A DNA stretch of 12,081 bases from Planctomycetaceae bacterium TMED10 (GTDB taxonomy: Bacteria > Planctomycetota > Planctomycetia > Pirellulales > UBA7805), in NCBI GenBank assembly GCA_002168195.1, contig NHBP01000017.1, forward strand, positions 90,954 to 103,034, given 5' to 3'. Below, piece by piece: positions 1-8,299 of this stretch. The position numbers were made by a program, and so were the translations under genes. The notes beneath the pieces were generated by a model. That model did no database searches. It saw only the letters and a list, made by a program, of their open reading frames with translations, and was not told where the DNA came from. Numbering within the stretch: position 1 is the stretch's first letter; each line of letters begins with the position of its first letter.

Positions 1-3000
1 TCTTTTTGGATAAGCATTTCAATGTATTTTGCTAACAAACGTTTGTCCGTCGGATTTTTGACGAGTAAGGACTGCATAATTTCTCGACACTCTGTCCAAC
101 GATCACTCACAAAGTAGAGTTGCCCAAGTGCGATACGTTCCTCGATGGCAAGTTTTTCAAGGGGAATTTGTTCCAATATTTTTATCGCTTGCTGCCGATA
201 AAAAGGCTCGGGACGAATCGCTAAGATCAAACCTTTTAGATTCAAATCCGGTGATTTTAGTTCGCCGCTCTGACGATTCGCTTCGATTAAAGCCAGGGCC
301 TGTTGAAACAATTTATGTGTTTTCAGGGAAGCCAGCACCCGGGCTAACGATCGGCGTGCCCAGAGCGCTACCTCGCTTGGCTCCTCTTCTGAATCGAGAC
401 TACGCTCGAGGATCGCATTGAGATGCGGTACCGCTAACGGAGATCGATTATTGATCATGTGATAACGAGCCATTGCCTGCTCACGCGTCATGTCCGCAGG
501 TTTATTGGAAATCGCAGCAGCAAGGTAATGCTCAGCGAGCATCCGATCTCCCAGCCAAGCGTAGCACTGACCCATTACCTGCGCGACAACATCCTGGGAA
601 AGCCTATTTTCTATGCTTCGAATTTCCTCTTCCGCCTCGGAGGTACGTTGCATTGCCAAAAGATATTCAACGAGGGCTAATGAAGGCTGAGGCAGTTGAG
701 GCGCTAGATCTACCGCTCGACGAAATGCCTTCTCCGCTTCTCCCGTTTTACCAAGACGAAGCAAAACACGTCCTCGACGCACCCAGTCTTCAGCATTTTT
801 CGAATCGACTGGTGCCGCTTGGTTGAGTGAAGTCAGTGCCGCTTCACGATTGCCCGTCAACAAATCAAGCGTCAGTTGTTCTTTTTTTAAAGCCTGGGGA
901 ACATTATTCAGTTGCATCAACGCTTCTCGCGCTTCGCCAAAGCGTCCATCCTTCACCAGGAGTTCAACAAGGCGACGTACAGTGACCACATCCAAGGGAC
1001 CCGAAGCGAGCGACTCTTGATAAAAATCAATCGCTTGCTTGGCATCGCCCTGCAGTTCCTTAACCGAGCCTTTTAGTTCGAGTAATCGCTGCCATTTTGG
1101 TCGGGTTCGCGCGATCTGATCTGCCAAACGATCGGCAGCTTCCACTAATTGCATCTCGGATTGATTCCCCTGGAGATGCTTCCATAGATAAAAACGTGCC
1201 TGGAGAAATTGGGGAACCGCCGAATCTTTGCCAAAACGCTCCGCAGCTTCATCGATCTGGGCCTGCATTTCTAATTCGTTACCCGACTCCCGTGCGAGTT
1301 CAAATAAACCAACCGAGTAGACTTGGTCATCATCGCCATCTGCCGCATTACGTAGACATCGCTTTGCATCCTCACGACGCGAGGGAGTCAGATGATAATA
1401 AGTGCGGGCAATCTTTTTCCAAAGCTTGCCTTGCTGGTTTACTCCATACTTTGAAATATCATTTTCAAGTGCTCTAACCTTTTTCGCTTGATCAGATCCG
1501 CCCGCTAATACAATTAATTCGACTCGACGTAAAAATAATTCCGGGCGATCCGTCCAGGGGTTCTCTGCTCGTGTCGTCGCATTTTCCAGATAGTCGGTAG
1601 CAGACGCAGCCCCATTCTCGCGCACCAAGATAGCCAGATAGGTGTTTTGCAATCGCACTGCCTCTGGCGACTCGATGAGAGCCTGATCCAAAATCGCCAA
1701 CGCATCTTCGATTTTTCCTTTACGAATCAATCCCTCTGCCCGAACCACTGCCTTGTCAGCACCTGAAACATCATCCCGATCGACATACTCCTGCTTGGCT
1801 CCCTCTAATTGATCCTTGTAATTTGTACTCTTCTGCGAAAGAGAAGCTAATGTGGCCAAGTAGAGTGCCCGCAAACCCTCGTCGCTATCAAAAGATTCAC
1901 TGCCCATCACTTCTTTGAGTTGTGTCAATTTTTCGAGTGCCTCGGGCATCCTTTTAAGGGCCACAAGAGCTTCTGCTTGACCAGCGAGTGCAACGTCCGA
2001 TTGTGGGGCGTCAGCAAGTGTTCTTGCGTAGGCCTCAAGTTGCCGGTCGGGTTGACCCATCGCTTTATAACAGCGTCCCAACAAATGATTCAGAGAATGA
2101 GTCATCGCGGTCGGGAAAATATTCATTTGCGGTCGTAGCGACTCAAGCTTACTGCTCGCTTCTTTCCACTCTTCATCAAGGCATAGTATCTTTGCTTCTG
2201 AAAAGGCGATCCACTCCGGACGGAAATCAAGCTGTTTCATCTCTTCAATAGTTTTTTTTGCCTCCGCAGATTGTTTTTCAACCAACTGCGCATTGAACAA
2301 TAAATTGACCAATTGTCGATTGCCCGGGAGCAATTTAAGGCCATCTTTAATAGCGCCTAATTCCGCATCAGGGTTTTTGCGTTTCCTTTTAATCCGGGCT
2401 GTCTGCACATAAATACGTGCATCTTTTGGATCAACCGAGCGGGCGTGCGCCAGATATTCTTCAGCAAGTTGAATATCATCGCCTCGAATGCTCTGGTCCA
2501 CCAACTCCATCAATACATCTAAATTGTCCGGACTGAGCGATAGTGATTTTTGAAGATCAGCGAGAATTTTTTCTTTTCGCGCCAAACGCTCTGCGTAAGA
2601 ACCTGCCCTATTGAACAGTTGGTTGTAGGTGGCCCGCTGAAAATAGGCATCCCCCTTCTCGGGATTGCGCTCAACCATTTTATCCATCACTTGATCCGCT
2701 AATACTTCATCTTCTCGACCCCGTCCTCGCTTGCGATAAATATTTGCCAGCAGCACATGGGCTTCGACCATCTCAGGACCTCTGGCCGATTCGTCATTGA
2801 ATTTACCCTTGGAAGGTTGATAACCGACGATTGGCTCCAGAATATTAATCGACTCGCTGAGTTTTTCCAGCTTGTCGGCACATTGTGCGTACATTAAATC
2901 AAGTTCGGGATCATCTTTTTTCTGCCCGCGAAGCTTTTGAACTTCTTTTTGCGCCTCAGCAAAAAATGTTCGTTCTCCATCTGACCCTTGGGTACGAAAA

Positions 3001-3374
3001 CCCATCGCGATCAGACCTTCTGCAAGATTGCGGCGAATATCATTTCGTCGTGGGGAATTTCGCAAAGCTCGCGCCATCAACCGCAACGCAGGTAAGGCCT
3101 GCTCTGAGTCGTTGATACTGTCCTCCGATAAACAATGATTACCCACCAGAGCGGCTTCACATAAGACGTCTTGGTCATCTCGATTGAAGCCAAGATATCC
3201 GCGATAATTTTCAATCGCTGTGTCATATTCGCCGGCTTTTTCTGCTTCGCGCGCATCGGCAAGTAATTTTGCGGAAGGATCGGACTTCAGTTTCAGTACG
3301 GCTACCACGCCGACCCCGATAACAGCCACGATCAAGAGGAACACGATTAAAAATTTGACATTTAATTTTCGCAT
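1..3374 (-). CDS. Giant membrane-anchored TPR protein, paralogue B (3' end beyond window)
   Basis: An uninterrupted minus-strand frame of 1124 codons runs off the left edge, so the C-terminus is missing. I read it codon by codon and found no stop. The start is the ATG at 3372-3374: an in-frame TGA lies at 3414-3416 and no other ATG, GTG or TTG lies between them. A weak GGAAT sits 7 bases upstream. The N-terminus is MRKLNVKFLIVFLLIVAVIG, a short basic tail followed by one hydrophobic helix (about residues 7-27), which suggests a signal anchor with the rest outside the cytoplasm. The remainder is alpha-helical TPR-like repeats, for example around residues 766-795 (KQAIDFYQESL followed by GPLD). 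It aligns collinearly with its upstream neighbour, sharing RGRGxEDE, AENPWxDRP, EPFYRQ and SDRWxEC. By that alignment about 320 residues are missing. TPR arrays bind proteins; no enzymatic motif is visible and the partner is unknown. Confidence 0.9.
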   Translation of the reverse strand, partial: MRKLNVKFLIVFLLIVAVIGVGVVAVLKLKSDPSAKLLADAREAEKAGEYDTAIENYRGYLGFNRDDQDVLCEAALVGNHCLSEDSINDSEQALPALRLMARALRNSPRRNDIRRNLAEGLIAMGFRTQGSDGERTFFAEAQKEVQKLRGQKKDDPELDLMYAQCADKLEKLSESINILEPIVGYQPSKGKFNDESARGPEMVEAHVLLANIYRKRGRGREDEVLADQVMDKMVERNPEKGDAYFQRATYNQLFNRAGSYAERLARKEKILADLQKSLSLSPDNLDVLMELVDQSIRGDDIQLAEEYLAHARSVDPKDARIYVQTARIKRKRKNPDAELGAIKDGLKLLPGNRQLVNLLFNAQLVEKQSAEAKKTIEEMKQLDFRPEWIAFSEAKILCLDEEWKEASSKLESLRPQMNIFPTAMTHSLNHLLGRCYKAMGQPDRQLEAYARTLADAPQSDVALAGQAEALVALKRMPEALEKLTQLKEVMGSESFDSDEGLRALYLATLASLSQKSTNYKDQLEGAKQEYVDRDDVSGADKAVVRAEGLIRKGKIEDALAILDQALIESPEAVRLQNTYLAILVRENGAASATDYLENATTRAENPWTDRPELFLRRVELIVLAGGSDQAKKVRALENDISKYGVNQQGKLWKKIARTYYHLTPSRREDAKRCLRNAADGDDDQVYSVGLFELARESGNELEMQAQIDEAAERFGKDSAVPQFLQARFYLWKHLQGNQSEMQLVEAADRLADQIARTRPKWQRLLELKGSVKELQGDAKQAIDFYQESLASGPLDVVTVRRLVELLVKDGRFGEAREALMQLNNVPQALKKEQLTLDLLTGNREAALTSLNQAAPVDSKNAEDWVRRGRVLLRLGKTGEAEKAFRRAVDLAPQLPQPSLALVEYLLAMQRTSEAEEEIRSIENRLSQDVVAQVMGQCYAWLGDRMLAEHYLAAAISNKPADMTREQAMARYHMINNRSPLAVPHLNAILERSLDSEEEPSEVALWARRSLARVLASLKTHKLFQQALALIEANRQSGELKSPDLNLKGLILAIRPEPFYRQQAIKILEQIPLEKLAIEERIALGQLYFVSDRWTECREIMQSLLVKNPTDKRLLAKYIEMLIQK

Positions 3375-3418
3375 ATTACAAATTCCGATAACAAATCCCT
3401 GGTGTACTTTTAATCACT

Positions 3419-6400
3419 CTAATTCTCGAGCCAACTCTGTAACATTTTATACTTTGACTTCTCAGACGGATCCATGACTTTCTGACTCAAGCCAATGGTT
3501 TGTGCCGATTCTAAAGCCTCTTTCGCGGCTGATCGATCATCCTGCCCTTGATACGCAAGCGCCAAGTGAAAGTGATACCTGCCGGAACTCGGCTCGAACT
3601 GCGTTGCCAGATTTAAATCGCGAATCGCTTGCTCAAACTGTTTCTTTTCAATCGATGCCATCGCTCGTGTATCGAGCAATTCAATTTTTGGACCCAAGCT
3701 TTCAAACGCAATTGCTAAATCTTTCGAAACAGCATCGCCATTTTTGCCTAGCTTGAGATTTAAGTAGGCTCGATTATTGGCAACCATTCCTTGCTCGTAT
3801 TCTGATAACTTTTCCCAATCCATCTCATTGAGTCGTGCAATCGCCTCTGTTGTATTTCCTTCAAGATCAAGCAAAAAAGCCTCCTGCATGCGCGTTTTCC
3901 AGTCTTCCGGAAACGCTTCTTTCGCCATTGTTATCCAATCGTGAAGTTGCCGCGTATCGGTCGCACGAATCTCCCGCGGACTACTCGTCATTGAATTAAA
4001 AATAATCGTGCAGATAAGTCGGACGTTTTCCTTCGAGACGATCTCACCACACAACTCGATCGCCTCCTGGAATTCGCCCTGTCGCCCCAGGAAAGAAGCT
4101 AAATCAAGACCGAATTTATTATCTTGAGAGACTGCCTGGCGATACTGATTCTCTGCCGCATCATAAAGCTCAGCAGCCTCCAAGACTTTTCCAATACGTA
4201 CTCTTTCCCAGGATGCTGGCCGACGACCACCTTCCGTCAAATTATCCAGTATCGATTTTTCAAATTTACTCAATGCAAAATCGCCCTGCAATTTTGCATC
4301 CAAAGCTTTTAGCTTCAATGCTGGCAGACTATCAGATGCAACCTGATTCAACCTGCGCAACCAAGTCCGAGCCTGTGTTTTATCGCCTCTCTCAAAAAGC
4401 ATTTCACAATAACGACTGAGTAAATCAATATCTTCCGGGTGTTGAACATTGAGTCTCTCCATAAGAGACTTACATTCCCGCCAGCGATCGCTGATAAAGT
4501 AAAGTTCCGCCAACGCCAGGCTTTCTCGTCGCTTTAACGATCGATCTGGAATTGACTCAAGGAGACGAATTCCATGTTGTCGGTAAAAAGGTTCGTCTCG
4601 TTGTGCCAGCAGAAAACCTTTCAATCGCTTGTCATACTGCGATAGCTGTCCACCGATCCGGTTTGCTTCGAGCAACCCCAGGGCCTGCTGAAAAGCTTGA
4701 TGATTGGGTTGCGAGGAAAGAATTCTCGCAAGCGTTTGTCGCGCCCAAACAGCAACCGGGACATTCTGTTTATCGGGTGAAAGGTGTTCCTCTAAAATTT
4801 TATTCAGATGTGAAATTGCCGATCCAAGACGCTTGCTATCAATACAAAAATCGATGTATTTTGTTTGAATGGCAACATCGGCGGGAGCAGCAGCAACTGC
4901 TCGACATAGATAATGTTCGTTTAAAATGGGCGGCGTATAGCTAGAAAAGCGATCGTAGCTATTCGCCAAAAGTGCCTGCATTTGAGGCGATTCGGAGAGT
5001 CGATTTTCGGCACCCTGCATATGCCGAAACGTCAACGATGGAGAACGATTCTCTGCAAAAAAATCAATCAATGCCCGCGTCGAATTAATATCGTTCGAGT
5101 CGAGATCCACTGCTCGAAGCAGGGCAGCCTCTGCACCTCGATCATCACCTAAATATTTGAGGATGCGACTCCTCCAAATCCAATTTGGAACCTCGGCAAC
5201 CTGATCCCAATTAATCCTCTCGATCGTCTTGACCGCTTTTTCTTTCTCACCGGACAGTGCATACAGAAGCGCTTGGGTTGTGATCATATTCGCTGGAATA
5301 ACCTCTAATTGATCCATAACTTCTTGGGTTTCAGTAATGCGACCTGCATTAATCAAAAGGTTAGTAAGCTTCTTCGCCACCTGCAGATCCATCGGCCCAA
5401 ATTCGAGCGATCGCTGATAGTTCTCAATTGCTTCGTCGATTTGATTTTTCTCTTCTGCAATCAACGCCTTGAGTTGCAGTAAACGATGCCAACGTGGACG
5501 GATTTGTTCTATTTTGCGTATTAAAGAATCAACTTCTTCGAACCAACCTAATTCACCTGATGCGGAGTCTGTGCCGTTATCCCAAACTAAATAACGCGCG
5601 CGTTGAAAATTCCAGAGGTCGCTTTGCCTACCAAAAATATCTTCTGTGTGCTGAAGCGCTGCCAGCAAAAATTTATCACTATTTTTTAAAAGACCGGTTT
5701 CAAATTGCAGTTCAGCAACTTCGCGACTCACCGGGTTTAATTTCAAAGCATTATTTAGACAATAATCTACCTCAGTCAGGGTGTGTGCGATTGAAAAGTG
5801 TGCCCGTGATAAACTAAGCCATAAGGAAACCTGTTGCTCTTTGTCATACTCAGCGATTGCAGGCTCCAGCGCCTTTAACTTTTCGGCCACATCAGCACCA
5901 CCGACAGCCGCAATTAACTCCATCCTTGCGGACAGGAGTTTCGGTCGATCTTCCCAAGGGTTGTCCGCGCGATTTACTGCGTCTACCAGAAAAGCTAAGG
6001 CCTCAGCGGGGCCAGACATTTTTGTAAATATTGCCAGATAAAGTTCCTGCAGTTCTTCACTATCCGGATGCTCCACAAGACTCACGATCATTCGATCCAG
6101 TGCCTCCTGCCCCTTGCCCTCTGCAACAAGTGCCCGAGCCTCGATCATCGATTTATCGACATCTTCAACGTTCTCAGATTCAAAGATTCCCTGCTGAAGC
6201 CTGCGCAACTCCTGCTGATAACGCGGAAAGTCTCGGCCAAGTTCCGCGAGTACCTGCATGTAAGAATCGCGGATCGTCGAGTCTTCAAAAAATTCATCGG
6301 CGCCGATCTGTCTCCGTAAACGCCCAAAAACCTTGAAGGCCTCATCATAGTTTTCCATCGACATCAATGATTGCGCTTGAGCCTGTAACCCTGCGGTTGA

Positions 6401-7744
6401 ACGTGGAAAAGCTCCTAGCAGCCTCCTCGATGTAGATAATTGCTGGTCCCATTGGCCTAAATTCTGATAACAAAGGGCCATTAACGCATCAAGTTCAGCG
6501 ACTGAGGATTCCGATATCGTCAACATCCGCGGCCTTAACTCATTAAAGCGTCCTAAAGCGAGACTCCACTGATTTTCAAACATCAGTAAACGTGCTTCGG
6601 CCAGATCAATGAACTCAACTGCCATATCCGTTTCTTGCATGACTGTAAGTAAAGCGCGTGCATCATCCACTTTCTCTGCAGCAAGATGGGCGTTGAATAA
6701 CTCTGTCGTGAGCGTTTTATTTTTCGGCAGTACTCCTAGACCTTTTTTTAAATACGCAACAGCTTCTTCTGAATTACCGTTTTGCCGACTAGTGATTGCT
6801 TGATCGACATATATATCTTCATCCTCGGGAGATATTTTCTGTGCTCGCTCAAGAAATTCTAACGCGAGGGAATAGTTTTTTTCTTGTCGCGCAAGCCCCG
6901 CATTCCCAAGAAGCACATCAATATCTTCCCCATCAATTTCAAGGGCTTTCTGCAAACTCTCTTTTGCACGTTTTCGACGTTCGCGGCGACTATCGAGCGA
7001 ACCAGCCGTGTTGGTTTCTCGAAGATAATTGCCGTGGATGAGGAATGCCTGGGCCGAATTTGGATTAATCTTAACCATCTGCTCGATCGCGCTGTCAGCA
7101 CGCTGTTCATCTTCTTGCCCTCTACCCCGCTCACGATGTACGGTTGCAAAGAGAAAATATGCTTTGAGCATTTTCGGAGCACGCGCTCGACGAATATCAT
7201 ACTGCGGATCGGCAACTTCGCTGAAACCAATCAGACTACTTACATTGTCTATCGCTTCTTCATATTGCCCCAGTGCACCGCTGCTGTTGGCATAGAAAAA
7301 ATCAAGCTCCGGATCGACGACGTCGCGCTCCACAAGTTCATCGACTTGTTTTTTGACGTCTGCATACGCACCCTGGGCCACAAGGACATCAACCAAACGA
7401 CGCCTTAAATCATTGCGTTCTGGCTGATGACGGAGCAAACGCGTTAAATGGCGAAATGCCCGTCGCTTTTCCACGTAGGTCGCATCGTCAAGTTCCGCAA
7501 TTTTAACTGCCAATAGCGCGGCGTGTTCCTTTGTTTCCTGGTCCGCTGGCTGGAACGCCAGATACTGCAGATAGGGTCCAATCGCTCCGCGAAGGTCGCC
7601 CTCTTTCTCTGCTGTTTCCGCCCGCTCTAAAAATATGCCGGATGCACGGTCTGAATTGAAATACGATATCGCCGCACCAACGCTGACCACTGCAAAAATG
7701 GCCAGGGTCATGATCAGCAGGAACTTAATATTAATCCGCCGCAT
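3419..7744 (-). CDS. Giant membrane-anchored TPR protein, paralogue A (1441 aa)
   Basis: A complete 1441-residue protein ending in TAG. The start is unambiguous: ATG at 7742-7744 is the first start codon after an in-frame TGA at 7775-7777, and a good GGAAGG ribosome site precedes it by 7 bases. The N-terminus, MRRINIKFLLIMTLAIFAVV, is a basic tail plus one membrane helix (about residues 6-28). After it come only helical TPR-like units, clearest near residues 280-345 (two consecutive units, one with ALEFLERAQKISPED), 756-785 (DEAIENYQRSLEFGP) and 1356-1420 (EQAIRDLNLATQFEPSS and a following unit). Many intervening repeats are degenerate. No catalytic motif, lipobox or second helix is seen. It is probably anchored in the cytoplasmic membrane with the repeats exported, acting as a binding scaffold; that is inference from topology. 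It is the first gene of a probable two-gene operon with paralogue B, 44 bases downstream. Confidence 0.95.
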   Translation of the reverse strand: MRRINIKFLLIMTLAIFAVVSVGAAISYFNSDRASGIFLERAETAEKEGDLRGAIGPYLQYLAFQPADQETKEHAALLAVKIAELDDATYVEKRRAFRHLTRLLRHQPERNDLRRRLVDVLVAQGAYADVKKQVDELVERDVVDPELDFFYANSSGALGQYEEAIDNVSSLIGFSEVADPQYDIRRARAPKMLKAYFLFATVHRERGRGQEDEQRADSAIEQMVKINPNSAQAFLIHGNYLRETNTAGSLDSRRERRKRAKESLQKALEIDGEDIDVLLGNAGLARQEKNYSLALEFLERAQKISPEDEDIYVDQAITSRQNGNSEEAVAYLKKGLGVLPKNKTLTTELFNAHLAAEKVDDARALLTVMQETDMAVEFIDLAEARLLMFENQWSLALGRFNELRPRMLTISESSVAELDALMALCYQNLGQWDQQLSTSRRLLGAFPRSTAGLQAQAQSLMSMENYDEAFKVFGRLRRQIGADEFFEDSTIRDSYMQVLAELGRDFPRYQQELRRLQQGIFESENVEDVDKSMIEARALVAEGKGQEALDRMIVSLVEHPDSEELQELYLAIFTKMSGPAEALAFLVDAVNRADNPWEDRPKLLSARMELIAAVGGADVAEKLKALEPAIAEYDKEQQVSLWLSLSRAHFSIAHTLTEVDYCLNNALKLNPVSREVAELQFETGLLKNSDKFLLAALQHTEDIFGRQSDLWNFQRARYLVWDNGTDSASGELGWFEEVDSLIRKIEQIRPRWHRLLQLKALIAEEKNQIDEAIENYQRSLEFGPMDLQVAKKLTNLLINAGRITETQEVMDQLEVIPANMITTQALLYALSGEKEKAVKTIERINWDQVAEVPNWIWRSRILKYLGDDRGAEAALLRAVDLDSNDINSTRALIDFFAENRSPSLTFRHMQGAENRLSESPQMQALLANSYDRFSSYTPPILNEHYLCRAVAAAPADVAIQTKYIDFCIDSKRLGSAISHLNKILEEHLSPDKQNVPVAVWARQTLARILSSQPNHQAFQQALGLLEANRIGGQLSQYDKRLKGFLLAQRDEPFYRQHGIRLLESIPDRSLKRRESLALAELYFISDRWRECKSLMERLNVQHPEDIDLLSRYCEMLFERGDKTQARTWLRRLNQVASDSLPALKLKALDAKLQGDFALSKFEKSILDNLTEGGRRPASWERVRIGKVLEAAELYDAAENQYRQAVSQDNKFGLDLASFLGRQGEFQEAIELCGEIVSKENVRLICTIIFNSMTSSPREIRATDTRQLHDWITMAKEAFPEDWKTRMQEAFLLDLEGNTTEAIARLNEMDWEKLSEYEQGMVANNRAYLNLKLGKNGDAVSKDLAIAFESLGPKIELLDTRAMASIEKKQFEQAIRDLNLATQFEPSSGRYHFHLALAYQGQDDRSAAKEALESAQTIGLSQKVMDPSEKSKYKMLQSWLEN

Positions 7745-7751
7745 CCGTATG

Positions 7752-7757
7752 CCTTCC
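7752..7757 (-). promoter_or_regulatory. Ribosome binding site of TPR paralogue A
   Basis: The minus strand reads GGAAGG, ending seven bases before the ATG at 7744. It is the clearest Shine-Dalgarno sequence in the window and fixes the start of the 1441-residue TPR protein. Confidence 0.7.
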
Positions 7758-7775
7758 GCTGGGAATGAATGGATT

Positions 7776-7801
7776 CAATTAAAAAATAGCTTATTTAATT
7801 G
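7776..7801. repeat. AT-rich inverted repeat upstream of the TPR operon
   Basis: CAATTAAA (7776-7783) and TTTAATTG (7794-7801) are perfect 8-base inverted arms around a 10-base spacer. The element lies just upstream of the GGAAGG site of the TPR gene, with arm centres 18 bases apart, a spacing compatible with a dimeric regulator. Base composition here is strongly AT, so chance is a real alternative. Confidence 0.35.
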
Positions 7802-8118
7802 CAATGCCAGCAATGCTTTACCCTCTTTTTTAATGGGCTTCACCCCGGCCTCAAAGAGTGCCTCAATCGACCACCACCCATTACTACGGCTGTTGTGGCA
7901 AACGGCCGAGGGAAACAACGACTCGGGAGTTTTTGTTGTATCCGAGATCGGGACTGCCGAACGCCAATCCTTGCACCTACTGAAATCAACTAAAAAATCA
8001 CCCAATCTCTGATAAAACCGGGCTAAAATGTGTGTTTTTCAATGTTAACCACCACTCTCCCGGTGTCAATTATTCGGCCGGCAGCGAGTGCTTACGATTG
8101 CACTACTAGCACAAAAAG

Positions 8119-8143
8119 CCTTGGCATCACACCTTGGCAGCAC
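8119..8143. repeat. Short direct repeat upstream of the 8164 mini-gene
   Basis: CCTTGGCATCAC (8119-8130) is followed one base later by CCTTGGCAGCAC (8132-8143): 12-base units with one mismatch and a 13-base period. It sits immediately before the AGGAG at 8144-8148. It may be a binding site or simple slippage. Confidence 0.4.
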
Positions 8144-8163
8144 AGGAGATAAAAAACGGAACT

Positions 8164-8262
8164 ATGCCCTATTACGTGGCAAGATTCTGGAAAGTTCTGC
8201 CGATAATAGGTGTCGTAGCGATGGTGACGAATACCGCGAATTCTTGGGGGGATCGCCGGTAA
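8164..8262 (+). CDS. Possible 32-residue signal-peptide-like mini-protein
   Basis: The ATG at 8164 opens a 32-codon frame ending in TAA at 8260-8262. The product begins MPYYVARFWKVLPIIGVVAM, continues through VTNTANS and ends WGDRR. A basic N-terminal part, a hydrophobic core (about residues 11-21) and a short polar tail resemble a signal peptide with hardly any mature protein. AGGAG at 8144-8148 lies 15 bases before the ATG, longer than usual, and a weaker GGA lies 3 bases before it. It precedes the proline-rich gene by 37 bases on the same strand. It could be a small membrane peptide, a translated leader for the next gene, the remnant of a truncated secreted protein, or chance. I recognise no family. 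Confidence 0.35.
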   Translation: MPYYVARFWKVLPIIGVVAMVTNTANSWGDRR

Positions 8263-8299
8263 ATCGTTGTTTCCTAATCCTAAAAAGTGAATCCCCCCG

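Larger units (their letters stand above)
7745..8163. other. Divergent intergenic region between TPR operon and proline-rich gene block
   Basis: This roughly 420-base stretch separates genes pointing away from each other, so promoters for both directions should lie here. I found no convincing paired -35/-10 set on either strand. Besides the ribosome site it holds an AT-rich inverted repeat (7776-7801) and a short direct repeat (8119-8143). A 76-codon minus-strand frame (7775-8005, TTG start) ends 30 bases before the TPR start and in the same frame. It lacks a good ribosome site and resembles nothing I recognise, so I do not call it a gene. No tRNA, riboswitch or clear terminator was seen. Confidence 0.6.

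Noticed and set aside
3419..7744. Numerous 60-170 codon plus-strand frames opposite the TPR genes
   Set aside because: They are shadows of the long minus-strand genes, without ribosome sites or recognisable domains.
7775..8005. A 76-codon minus-strand frame just upstream of, and in frame with, the TPR paralogue A gene
   Set aside because: It needs a TTG start, has no clear ribosome site and no recognisable domain. Overlapping frames of similar length are open on the other strand, so it is not distinguishable from chance.
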